A stretch of DNA of 64,000 nucleotides from Litoribrevibacter albus. Its GTDB lineage: Bacteria; Pseudomonadota; Gammaproteobacteria; Pseudomonadales; Litoribrevibacteraceae. This document shows positions 27,267-38,200 of the stretch, in pieces. Position 1 is the first letter of the stretch, and each line of letters begins with the position of its first letter. A program made the position numbers and the translations under genes. The notes below the pieces were generated by a model, which saw nothing but the letters and a program-made list of their open reading frames with translations, was not told the DNA's origin and ran no database searches. The DNA is taken from assembly GCF_030159995.1 (NCBI RefSeq), contig NZ_BSNM01000015.1:124001-188000 (forward strand), given 5' to 3'.

Positions 27267-28775
27267 ATGAATATGATGCTGAAGAAGTTAATTTTTGTTT
27301 CTGGTTTAGGTTTAGGCTTTGGTTTGGGAGTGGAGGCGACTGCAGATCAATTGATTCAGGATGATTTGGCAGTGAAAGGCAGTATTTGCGTCGGGGTAGA
27401 CTGTGCAGTCGGTGAAGTTTTTTCTTTTGATACCATTCGAATGAAAGAAAATAACCTGCGAATCCGATTTGTTGATACCAGTAGCGCTGGTGGCTTTCCG
27501 AGCAATGATTGGGAAATTACTATTAACGATTCTGCGAACGGTGGGGTAAACAGATTCAGTATCTTTGATGTAACACAGGACAAAACGCCCTTTACGATTC
27601 TTGCTGGTGCACCGAACAATAGTATTTATGTTCAGAGTACAGGTAATGTTGGTTTTAACACCACTGCTCCACAAGTAGAGCTACACGTACTTGATGGTAA
27701 CTCTCCAACACTGAGATTGGATCAGGATGCTTCATCGGGATTTACCGCTCAGGCCTGGGATGTCGGAGGAAACGAAACTAATTTCTTTGTCCGGGATGTT
27801 TCAAATAATGGATCGCTTCCTCTTAGAATCCAGGCAGGTGCCACTACTGCCAGTCTTTTTATTGCAGCTGATGGCGACGTAGGATTTGAAACCACGTCTC
27901 CTGATGGCATGTTCGATATTGCCCACCCTGCAGACGTTAACAATCATGCTGTGTTAGTCAGCCCTGTCGGGTATTTCGGGGTTAATATTGATAATGGACA
28001 AGTACCGAGAGGTCTTTTGGATATCCAAACGACGGGCGGCGTTTCCAAGTTACTTGTTAAGAACGATGGTATTGTCGGTATTAATGCCGGGGTCAGTGGT
28101 GTGCCGACAGGCCTGTTTGATATTCAAGATGGCAGTGGTAATTCTTTATTTAACGTGACCTCTGCAGGAGCCGTCACCTCTGCGGGAGCGATAACCGCAA
28201 CAGGCGATGTGTGTACCAATTCAACCACCCCTGCAACCTGTTTAAGTGCAGCAGGCGGGCCAGCAGGGCTTGATTTGGGTTCTTGGACGATTCAGGAAAA
28301 CAGTACAACGAATAACTTGGAATTTGCCTATAACAGTACGGTCCAATTTATGGTACGAACGGATGGCAGCATCAGGGCTACAGAAAAACTGTGTGGAAGT
28401 CTTGGTGGTTCGGAAAGCTGTCACTTTTCTTCTTCAAGAGCTTTGAAAGATATTCTGGCGACTGTTGATAGTCTGGCTGTATTAGAAAAGCTGAGTTCTC
28501 TTGAAATGAATCGTTGGAGTTATAAGTCAGACAACGATTCTTCAATCATACATATGGGCGTAATGTCCGAAGATTTTCATCAGGCCTTTGGGTTAAACGG
28601 TAATACCACCGACAGTATTGCGATGGTGGATGCCGTTGGGGTGTCTATGGCGTCGATCCAGGCGCTGAATAAGCAACTGAAGGATAAAGATAGGGAAATT
28701 GAAAAGATTCACGGTGAATTAGATTCTCTGCGACGAGAATTAGAAGAGATTAAAGCGCTGGTACAACTGAAATAG
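27267..28775 (+). CDS. Secreted fibre-like protein with C-terminal peptidase S74 (intramolecular chaperone) domain
   Basis: 502 residues with a signal peptide (LIFVSGLGLGFGLGVEATA). The middle carries repeated beta segments of the tail-fibre type (STGNVGFNTTAPQVELHVLD, DGDVGFETTSPDGMFDIA). Residues about 385-470 are an S74 domain: SSRALKD, then LEKLSSLEMNRWSYK and HMGVMSEDFHQAFGL. S389 and K394 keep the five-residue spacing of the Ser/Lys pair used for self-cleavage in endosialidase-type chaperones. The last about 45 residues form a charged coiled coil, fitting trimerisation. Such domains fold trimeric phage fibres and then cut themselves off. No phage genes surround it and it has a Sec signal, so it is likely a cell-surface fibre. 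Confidence 0.85.
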   Translation: MNMMLKKLIFVSGLGLGFGLGVEATADQLIQDDLAVKGSICVGVDCAVGEVFSFDTIRMKENNLRIRFVDTSSAGGFPSNDWEITINDSANGGVNRFSIFDVTQDKTPFTILAGAPNNSIYVQSTGNVGFNTTAPQVELHVLDGNSPTLRLDQDASSGFTAQAWDVGGNETNFFVRDVSNNGSLPLRIQAGATTASLFIAADGDVGFETTSPDGMFDIAHPADVNNHAVLVSPVGYFGVNIDNGQVPRGLLDIQTTGGVSKLLVKNDGIVGINAGVSGVPTGLFDIQDGSGNSLFNVTSAGAVTSAGAITATGDVCTNSTTPATCLSAAGGPAGLDLGSWTIQENSTTNNLEFAYNSTVQFMVRTDGSIRATEKLCGSLGGSESCHFSSSRALKDILATVDSLAVLEKLSSLEMNRWSYKSDNDSSIIHMGVMSEDFHQAFGLNGNTTDSIAMVDAVGVSMASIQALNKQLKDKDREIEKIHGELDSLRRELEEIKALVQLK

Positions 28776-28819
28776 TGGTTGGTCATTCATTGCTCTTTTT
28801 CTAGAAGGACTCGTTACCT

Positions 28820-31800
28820 ATGTTGTCGGCTATTTCTGAATCTTTTGCTTTTGCTGCGTTTGAAAGAATCGCGATCAGTTTACGCGAGCAATACTTGATT
28901 CGTCTGTGGCGAATCTGGGGTGTGCTTGTGCTTGGTTTTGCTTTACAAGGCTTTGCACAGCCAGGTTTTGCACAACCAATGATTAACTCAGTCACTGCGC
29001 CAGTTGCGGGTAGTTACGACAATACTGACGATCTCGAATTTGTTGTTTCGTTTTCAGAAGACATTCAAGTTACACCAACGGACGAAGGAGAATTCGGCTT
29101 TTTGGTATTAGCTTTGGATTCAGGCAATGCGTATGCGGCCTATCAAAGTCACAACAGTTCCTCCATTACGTTCTCTTATACGCCGTCTAATCAGGATTTT
29201 GATTTTAATGGCATTAATCTACTTGGCTTTCAGGGGCTTCAGGTAACAAACGCCGCAGGTTTTTTTGCCAATCTAAATCTGGGTGGAGTGGATGAATTAC
29301 CCAAAATTGAGATTGTTCATGGTAATACCGCCAGTTTACCTACCTTGGATAATTACCAGTCAGGGGACGAACTGGTTTATACCCTCCGTTGGGGGCGGGT
29401 TACTCAGATTGAAATGTCAGAGGGAATTCCTCAACTGTCTATCTTGGTAGGAAATAATCAATACACATTGAACGGTGAAGCGACCAGTCAAGGGGAGATA
29501 GTCTTTCGTCATGTCGTTACTGAATCCGATATGGACGTAGATGGCATTATCACCGGAGAGTTGGATTTAAATGACACGATCATCATGGGAACCTTGGATG
29601 GCAGGAACGACACCAGCTTTGGTCGTCATGAATTGACCGTCACTAACCGAACCTTTATCAATAATGGCTTAGTTTCGGTTACACAGTTGGGAGAGACCCC
29701 TTCAGAGGTGTTGGTAGCAGGAGCATCGATCCCACGCATTGAAAGCATCAGCGTACCTGGAAGTGGTGACTATCTAATCGGAGATACGCTTTCGTTTACG
29801 GTGCAGTTTAACCAGCAAGTTTTGAGTACGGATACCGGCAGTACTGTATTACGAATTTCTTTGGGTCAAGGTCGTGAGGTTGAAGCCAGTTATGTGTCTG
29901 ACTCAGCTGCTCAAAACACCTGGCAATTTGACTATGTGGTGACTTCGGCTGATAAGGCGGCCAATGGCATTCGTTTATTAGCACTAAACTCGGGAGGGCA
30001 GTATTACGATGAAGGGCCAATGTATGCCTTTTCTAATTGGCGTGATTTGGTGTTAAACAATGTGGCTAACAGCAGTGGCATTTCTGTGAATGTGGCTAAC
30101 ACAGCGCAAATAGTGAGTGTTAACGTTCCCGATCTAACAACTTACGTTACTGGTGATACCTTAAGTATTACTTTGAATTACAGTCAGAGTGTCTTTGTAG
30201 AAGGAACGCCTTTACTTTACCTGACTATTGGAGACACTCAGGTTATTGCCCAATATGTCAGTGGCAGTGGTACGTCTTCGTTAACCTTTAGCTACGTATT
30301 AGCGCCGGGGTTAGAGGGGGCTAATGAAATCTCGATAGATAAAATCGTCCTTGATGGCGCAAGCGTACTTTCGGTCGCCGGTGTTTCTGCCGATGTGCAA
30401 TTAATAAATCTGGATGATCAGCCGCCTGTTATTGCTCAACCTCAAGACCTGGACATCAACGCCACCGGTTTATTGACCTCAATTTCAGAGCTTGTTCCCC
30501 CAACGGCATATGATGAGCAGGATGGCGATGTTGAGGTTCACTTAGATAGCCCTGATTCATCCTACTTAATGCCTGGCCTTCATGAGTTGGTTTGGTATGC
30601 CGTGGATGCAGCGGGTAACCGAAGTGAAGTTCGTCAGTCATTGGCGATTCATCCGTTAATCTCTCTCAGTAACGACCAGATTCAGGCCGAAGGCGCTGAA
30701 AGCCGGGTTCAGGTCATTCTGAATGGTGAACCGCCAGAGTATCCATTTACTGTGTTCTTTGATGTTTCGGGCAGTGCAACGGGGCCGAATGGTGAGGGCC
30801 AAGATCACAATCTAAGCTCGGGTAGCATTGTTTTTGTAGAGAGTGATTTTGTAGAGAGTGAGTTTGTAGAGAGTGATGACGAGCAGAGCGATGATGAACA
30901 AAGTAATGTTCTGCAGAATGGTTCTGAAACTAACATGTTCTCCAAAGACATTACCTTCTCAATTCTTGAAGATAATCAAATCGAAGGCAATGAAACCATC
31001 GAAGTTACCCTGACCGGTTCCGGCAACTTCGGTAATAAGACCCGCCATATCACCACAATCTCTGAGAGTAATGTTGCACCGAACGTCACGTTACAGGTGA
31101 GTCAGAACGAATCCAACGTACTCATCATTGATCAAGCTTCCGGCTTGGTGGACTTGATAGCAGAGGTCAGTGATTCCAATTCGAACGATTTGCATACAGT
31201 AGCCTGGGATTTCTCTGATGATGTTTCACCGATTGTGGTGAGTGAATTACAGCGTCAAATCGAGCCGTCCAACCTGTTACCAGGGACATATTCTGTCACG
31301 GTTTCTGTCAGTGACAATGGTTCTCCTTCGCTCAGTAAACAAGTCAGCCTGACTTATCGAATCGTTGATGAACTGGCAACACTGACCTCTCAGGACAGTG
31401 ATGGTGATGGGGTTTCTGATGTTGAAGAGGGTTGGGCTGATGATGATCTGGACGGTCAGCCAAATTATCTTGATCCAATCGCGATGGATAATGTGATCAG
31501 TGAAACCTCCGACGATGGATTGGCGTTCCTGATTGAATCCGATCCTGGTCTCAAGTTGACGCTAGGTGAGCGGGCATTAGCCAATGGCGGACAGGGGGCT
31601 CAATTAAACATAGAGCTGTTGCCGGAAGAATTGCAGATGCCAGCAGACAGCATCTCGAATGTAAGTGGCTACTTTGATTTTGTCATAAATGGTCTGTCCG
31701 AGTCCGGTCAGAGTGTCAATGTCGTGCTTCCTCAACGGGCGGTTATCCCGGCTGATGCGGTTTACCGGAAGTTTGATGACGGGGTGTGGTTTGACTTTGT

Positions 31801-32173
31801 GGAAGACGCAAGCAATGGCGTGATGTCTGCGCCAGGTAGTGAAGGCAGTTGTCCTTCCCCTCAGAGCAGTGAATATCAAACCGGACTGAATCAAGGCGAT
31901 TGGTGTGTTCAGTTGACCATTGAAGACGGTGGTCCTAACGATGCGGATGGTCTGGCAAATGGCAGTATCCATGATCCCGGTGGGGTAGGCCGTTCTGCAA
32001 GCTCTAATGTGGACAGCTCAAATGCAGACAGTAGTGATTTAGATACAAATAGTGGCAGTGGAAAAAGCGGTGGGGGAGCTATTCGATACTTACTGATGTT
32101 GTTGTTCAGTTTAATAAGTTGTCGATGGGTTGCGTCTAAGTGCTCTGTTTCGTCGGTATCCCGGCGTGATTAA
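28820..32173 (+). CDS. Secreted choice-of-anchor-U protein with GlyGly-CTERM-like tail (1117 aa)
   Basis: A long basic N-region leads into a signal peptide (VLVLGFALQGFAQPGFAQ). Residues about 50-530 hold four Ig-like domains of the form (P)xIxSVxxP..G.Y..GDTLSFTVxF. From about 535 the protein is homologous to the C-terminal part of the two larger proteins in the locus: an HYR-like domain (LMPGLHELVWYAVDAAGNRS), a Calx-beta-like domain, a PKD-like domain, Asp-rich TSP3-like loops (DSDGDGVSDVEEGWADDDLD) and choice-of-anchor-U (NAVYRKF-like, VEDASNGVMSAPG, WCVQLTIEDGGPNDADG). It ends SGSGKSGGGAI, a hydrophobic helix, and a Lys/Arg-containing tail. AGAAGGA lies about 12 bases before ATG 28820. 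It is likely exported and processed by a rhombosortase-type protease, which is not in the window. Confidence 0.85.
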   Translation: MLSAISESFAFAAFERIAISLREQYLIRLWRIWGVLVLGFALQGFAQPGFAQPMINSVTAPVAGSYDNTDDLEFVVSFSEDIQVTPTDEGEFGFLVLALDSGNAYAAYQSHNSSSITFSYTPSNQDFDFNGINLLGFQGLQVTNAAGFFANLNLGGVDELPKIEIVHGNTASLPTLDNYQSGDELVYTLRWGRVTQIEMSEGIPQLSILVGNNQYTLNGEATSQGEIVFRHVVTESDMDVDGIITGELDLNDTIIMGTLDGRNDTSFGRHELTVTNRTFINNGLVSVTQLGETPSEVLVAGASIPRIESISVPGSGDYLIGDTLSFTVQFNQQVLSTDTGSTVLRISLGQGREVEASYVSDSAAQNTWQFDYVVTSADKAANGIRLLALNSGGQYYDEGPMYAFSNWRDLVLNNVANSSGISVNVANTAQIVSVNVPDLTTYVTGDTLSITLNYSQSVFVEGTPLLYLTIGDTQVIAQYVSGSGTSSLTFSYVLAPGLEGANEISIDKIVLDGASVLSVAGVSADVQLINLDDQPPVIAQPQDLDINATGLLTSISELVPPTAYDEQDGDVEVHLDSPDSSYLMPGLHELVWYAVDAAGNRSEVRQSLAIHPLISLSNDQIQAEGAESRVQVILNGEPPEYPFTVFFDVSGSATGPNGEGQDHNLSSGSIVFVESDFVESEFVESDDEQSDDEQSNVLQNGSETNMFSKDITFSILEDNQIEGNETIEVTLTGSGNFGNKTRHITTISESNVAPNVTLQVSQNESNVLIIDQASGLVDLIAEVSDSNSNDLHTVAWDFSDDVSPIVVSELQRQIEPSNLLPGTYSVTVSVSDNGSPSLSKQVSLTYRIVDELATLTSQDSDGDGVSDVEEGWADDDLDGQPNYLDPIAMDNVISETSDDGLAFLIESDPGLKLTLGERALANGGQGAQLNIELLPEELQMPADSISNVSGYFDFVINGLSESGQSVNVVLPQRAVIPADAVYRKFDDGVWFDFVEDASNGVMSAPGSEGSCPSPQSSEYQTGLNQGDWCVQLTIEDGGPNDADGLANGSIHDPGGVGRSASSNVDSSNADSSDLDTNSGSGKSGGGAIRYLLMLLFSLISCRWVASKCSVSSVSRRD
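28934..28978 (+). repeat. Three 15-nt repeats inside the signal peptide
   Basis: GGTTTTGCTTTACAA, GGCTTTGCACAGCCA and GGTTTTGCACAACCA encode GFALQ-GFAQP-GFAQP. They duplicate the signal-peptidase site region, so more than one cleavage position is possible. Confidence 0.75.
30833..30907 (+). repeat. Five 15-nt in-frame repeats forming an acidic insertion
   Basis: Three near-identical units TTTGTAGAGAGTGAT/G are followed by two related units, GACGAGCAGAGCGAT and GATGAACAAAGTAAT. They encode FVESD-FVESE-FVESD-DEQSD-DEQSN. The insert interrupts a Calx-beta-like domain that is uninterrupted in the two sibling proteins, where the text reads directly from the VxFxEGE-type strand into the next strand. 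Confidence 0.85.
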
Positions 32174-32221
32174 AGTATTCCTGACTGTAGATAGAACTTA
32201 ACTTTTAAATGGAATTGCAGC

Positions 32222-35200
32222 GTGAATGTTTGTATGAAGAGAGTACTTGAACGTTTTTTGCTCCCACTATTATCGCTTGCGATGTGTTTGAGCAGTGTCA
32301 GTGCCTTTGCCGGAACACCAACGTTTAGCGTGGCGTTCTCTCCCACCACTGTCGCCCCTGGTACGGTCAGTACCATGACGTACACCATCGACAATTCTGC
32401 GAACAACGTGGGAGTGAGTAGTCTTACGTTCAGTAATACCTTACCCACAGGAATGACGATTGCCGATCCTTCTGATATTTCAAATACATGTATTAATGGC
32501 AGTTACACTGCGGCTTCAGGCAGTGATTCCATTACCTTCAGTGATTATCGATTAGGGCTGGGTGAAAGCTGTACGCTCAGTATGAAGGTTGTTAGCAGTA
32601 CCGCTGGCTCGCATGTAAATACCACGAGTACTTTGTCCACCAGTCAAGGTAGTGTCGCAGCGGCGAGTGCTACACTGACGGTTGATTCCTCCCGCCCCGG
32701 TTTTTCAATGGCATTTTCTCCATCGACGATAGTGCCTGGTAGCACCAGTACTTTAACCTATACCATTGATAACACTTTGAATGGCGCTAATGTTAATTTT
32801 TTAACATTTACTCATACCTTACCCACTAACCTGTTGGTTTCGGCTGATCCCTCAGTAAACAACACGTGTACAGGCGGAGTTCTGCCCGCTCAGTTAACCG
32901 CGACTCCAAATTCTGGCTCGATCTCATTGCTGTATGGTTATGTAGCGGCAGGCTCTACCTGTTCCATCAGTGTTAATGTAAGTACCAGTAACGCTGGTGT
33001 ATACATTACTGAAACGGGCGATCTAACTCAGAACAATTCAAACCCGAGTGGCTCGGCAAGCAGTCAGTTAGATGTCGAACCGTCGTTTCTGTTTGCGAAC
33101 TTTCCTGCATCTGCTTCCCCTGGCAGTTCGGTTACCCTGGAATTTACGATCAATAACCTTGATCGTACCTATGATGCAACTGGCATTACCTTCACGAACG
33201 ATTTAAATGCGACACTTAGCGGGTTAACGGCGACCGCGTTACCTGCCACTGGTTTTTGTGGTAGTGGGTCAACCCTGACAGGGTCTTCTACGATTACGGT
33301 TGCAGGCGCAAACCTGGCTGCGGAGGCGTCGTGTTCCTTTGAGGTGACGGTACTGGTTCCGGCCAATGCCGCTGCCGGGACTTACACCAATACCACCAGC
33401 ACCGTAAATCTAACGTTAGGTTCTGCAACGACCAAACCCGCCGTCAGTAATAATCTGGTGGTTAAAAAAGCCCCTACCATTACTAGCCAGTTTATTGATG
33501 ACCCCGTCAGTGCTTCTGGTGATTTCACTCAGCGGTTTGTGATTACCAATACCGATACGGCAAACACAGCAAGTAGCATTTCATTTACTCAGCTCATTGA
33601 TGATCAATTGGCTGGAACGGTTGTTAAAACGCTACCTGCGGCTAACTCTTGTGGTTCCGGTTCAACGTTTACAGCTGCAAGTAACGGTACGAATATGGTT
33701 TTGACTGTCAGTGGGGGTAATCTTGCTGCCGGTGCTAGTTGTACATTTGATGTGATTATGACCGCTCAGGCTGGTGTCACACCTGGCAGCTACGCCTTTA
33801 CCACAAGCAGTCCTTCTGCTTTTGTCTCTGGTTCGACTGTGTATGGTGTTCCGGCGTCTGACACCCTTGTTGTGGTAGCGGCTCCGGCCTTGCAAGTGTC
33901 AATCAACGAAGACTCGACTACACCAGATTCAACTGTTACAACAGATTTCACTTTGAATTACAGCGCCAATGCTACCGCAGATGCCACAGGAGTAGGCTTT
34001 ACAGTTGATCTGCCTGCGGCCTTGACGGGGATGACCGCAACGCCAACATCCCAAAGTGATATTTGCGGCAGTGGTTCAAGTTTTACCGACAATGGCTCTT
34101 CTATATTTACTTTGAGCGGCGCGACGTTATCGCCGGGAGACAGCTGTACTTTTTCCATTACCATGCAAGTGCCGGCGGGTGCAGCACCGGGTACGGTCAC
34201 TTTGAGCAGCTCCAGTGTGACAGCAACAACGTCTGGCAAGTCTGTCTCTTCTGAAGCTGCCAGCGATACGCTGATCATTACCGGACTGACCCTGAGTAAA
34301 ACATTTGTAACCGATTCCGTGTTTGCCGGCGACTCTACTGTACTCAGATACACCATCACTAACGCCGCAACCGCCCTGGCTGCAACAAGTATGCAATTCA
34401 GCGATGATCTAACGTCTGTCATTTCAACAATGGCAGCGACTTCGTTGCCATCTACGCCTTGTGGTGCCAGCTCCAGTATAACTGGCACAACCACTTTGGC
34501 TTTCTCCGGCGGGGAATTGCAGCCAGGCGAAAGCTGTACCTTTGATGTAACAGTGACACTACCTGTAACGGCAACGGAAGGGAGCTATGTCAGTGTAAGT
34601 AGTGTAATGACCGCAACCGTTAATAGTGTTAATACCTCGACTAATGGTGCGAGTGCAAATCTTGAGGTTGTTACGTTAAGTGTGCTGTTATCCTCTACGG
34701 AGTCATCACCCACGAGTCTCAACCCTATACCTGTCACTGTTTACTTTAGTCGGCCAGTCGTTAATTTTGTGATAAGTGATTTGACGGTGGGTAATGGTTC
34801 GGCCACGAACTTTAGCGGTAGTGGCGACACCTACACGGTGGATATCGTTCCCACTGCGGATGGAACGGTCACTGTGGATGTCGCGGCCAATGTTGCGGAT
34901 GATTCAGTGAATGGGTTGGTGAAAAATACCGCTGCGGCGCAATTATCACGGGAATATACAGCTACACCTGCTACGGTCACTCCAAGCCTGGTGATTTCTT
35001 CCCCAAGTGTCAGTGCAACTACGACAGGCCCTGTCACTTACACTGTGACTTATTCGGATGCTGAGACCGTCAATCTTACTGACTCTGCCATAACGCTCAA
35101 TAATACGGGTACCAATGCTACGGTTACCGTGACCAATGGAGACACCAGTACAGCAACGGTAACGCTCAGTAATATTAGTGGTGATGGTACTCTAGGCATT

Positions 35201-38200
35201 AGCATTGCGGCTAATTCAGCAAGAAACGGTTCAGAGTTAGCGCCAGCAGCAGGGCCATCCACTACCTTTGTGGTGGATAACACCCAGCCATCAGTAACCA
35301 TTACCGATGCGTTTGGCGGTTCGGTGAATGCTCCTTTTGAAGCAACGCTGACGTTCAATGAAGATGTGACCGGTTTTGCGATAGGTGACCTGTCGGCCTC
35401 TAACGCGTCACTTTCCGGTTTCAATGCTGTCAGTGCATCGGTTTATAAGGTCACTGTAACACCATCCAGTCAAGGCTCAGTGACGCTGGATGTCGCTTCA
35501 TCCGCAGCGATAGATGCGTTAGGCAACAGCAGTACAGCAGCTCAACATATTGTGACTTATGATACAACGTCCCCCTCATTGTCGATTACGGGCGCTTCGA
35601 CGCCATATAACGCGCCGTTCACTGCAACCATGACATTTAATGAAGATGTGACCGGCTTTAATGTCTCAGACATCAGTGTATCCAACGCCGCTTTAAGTAA
35701 CTTTAGCGCTACCAGTGCAGCCGTTTATACCGTGTTAGTGACGCCATCGGCAGAGGGGGTGGTGTCGTTAGATGTCGCGGCAAATGCCGCGCTTGATGCA
35801 GCGGGTAATGGCAATACTGTGGCTTCTCAATACAGCGTTACTTATGACAGCACCGCGCCAACGGTCGTGATCACAGGGGGCGCGGCCAATGCCAATGGCG
35901 TCTTCACCGCGACCTTTACCTTTAGTGAGGCCGTAGAAAATTTTGTTATCTCTGATATTACGCTTGGCAATAGCACGGTTGATAACTTTGTAACCACCAG
36001 CAGCAGTGTATACATGGTAGATGTGACACCAGCAAAAGAGGGTGTGGTTACTTTAGATCTAGCCAATGGCGTTGCCACAGATACGGCTGGAAACGGTAAC
36101 ATCGCCGCAACTCAGTTCAGTACAACCTTTGATCCTGTTATTAGTCTGACAGCCAGTACCAATTCGGTGTCAGAGACCAACGGCAGTGTGACATTAACGG
36201 CTTCTTCCAACGTGGCTGCGGGCGCAGACATCACGGTCAATCTGGTGTTGAGCGGTACGGCCTCTAACGGTACCGATTATGCCGTGGGCGCCACCAGTCT
36301 GCTTATTCCTGCAAACCAGAGCCAAGCGACAACGACGGTGACGATAACATCGGATACTGTGGTGGAAGGCAATGAAACTTTGATCGTTGATATTGCCAGT
36401 GTTTCAGGCGGGGCGACTAACAGTGCAACGGAAAATGGCACTCAGCAGCAAACGGTAACCATCGTTGATGACGACAGTGTTGCCGTTACTTTAACCGCCA
36501 GTACCAGTTCTGTTGCTGAAGCGGCAGGCTCCAGTACGTTAACCGTGACTTTGGATAAGACGACCTTTGAAGACGTCGTTGTAAATTTGGGTTATAGCGG
36601 CACGGCCACCAGTGGTGGTGATTACACTACGTCGGCAAGCTCTCTAACCATTGCTTCCGGTCAGACAACCGGTACGGTCAGCTTGACGGCCACGTCGGAT
36701 TCCACCGTAGAAGTAGCTGAAACCATCGTGGTTGATATCACCGGAGTGAGTGGCGGTCTTGCCAGTGAAAGTGGTAATCAACAGCAAACAGTGACCATTA
36801 TTGACGATGACAGTGTTGCTGTTACCTTAACTGCAAGTGCCAGTACCATTGCAGAAGCAACAGGTACCAGTACCTTAACTGCGACCTTGGACAAAGCGAC
36901 GTTCGAAGATGTGACGGTGAGCCTGGGTTATACCGGTACTGCGACCAGTGGCAGTGATTACACAACGTCTGCTTCAATAACTATTTCTGCCGGACAAACC
37001 ACAGGCTCGACTACTCTGACGGCAGTCTCGGATACGATGGTTGAACCGGATGAAAATATCGTGGTGGATATCACTGGCGTGAATGGCGGTTCAGCCAGTG
37101 AAAGTGGAAGCCAGCAACAAACGATCATCATTACCGATGATGATGACAGTGCCACCGTTTCTTTATCCGTGAGTAACAATACGATTGCAGAAGCGGCTGG
37201 TACCAGTACGTTAACCGCGACCTTGGATAAGGCAACCTTCGAAGATGTGACGGTCAGCCTTGGGTATACCGGCACCGCTAGCAATGGCAGTGATTACACA
37301 ACCTCAGCAAGCTTTATTACTATCGTTGCCGGTCAAACTACAGGTTCGATCATTCTGACAGCGGCATCGGATACCTCAGTCGAAACAAATGAAACCATCA
37401 TTGTGGACATTGCAGGGGTGAGTGGCGGTTCGGCCAGTGAGAGTGGTACTCAACAGCAAACGGTCACCATCACTGATGACGACAGTGCGTTGGTTACCCT
37501 AACCGTCAGCGACAGTTCGATTGCTGAAGCGGCAGGTACCAGTACAGTGACTGCCGTTTTGGATAAGGCAACCTTCGAAGATGTAACGGTCAGTCTGGGA
37601 TATACCGGCACTGCAAGCAGCGGCAGTGATTACGAAGTACCGGCTGGCGCTATTACCATCTCTGCCGGTCAAATCTCTGGCTCGACCCTCTTGACCTCGA
37701 TGGCGGATTCTTTAATAGAAACGGATGAAACCATCATTGTTGATGTTACTGGCGTAAGCGGTGGCTCAGCCAGTGAAAGTGGTGCTCAACAGCAAACAGT
37801 GACCATCACAGATGATGATTCTGTAGCTGTTACATTAGCGGTAAGTTCGAATTCCATTGCTGAGGCGGCAGGCATCAGCACCTTAACTGTCACCTTGGGC
37901 AGTTCTACGTTTGAAGATGTTGTTGTCAGCTTAGGGTACACAGGTACGGCAAGCAGTGGCAGTGATTACTTAACACCATCAAGTACGATCACCATTCCTG
38001 CAGGTCAGACTGAAGGTACAGTTTCGTTGACCTCGATTTCTGATACGTCTGTTGAAGCCGATGAAACCATCATTGCTGATATCACCGGTGTCAGTGGTGG
38101 TTCGGCCATTGAACGCAGTCCTCAGCAACAAACGGTCACCATTGTCGATGACGACAGCTCGGTGGTCGTGTTAACGGTAGACAATAGTTCTATTGCAGAG

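Noticed and set aside
27267-28775. Prophage remnant because of the S74 tail-fibre domain
   Set aside because: No integrase, capsid, lysis or other phage genes are near. The protein has a Sec signal and sits in a run of secreted-protein genes.
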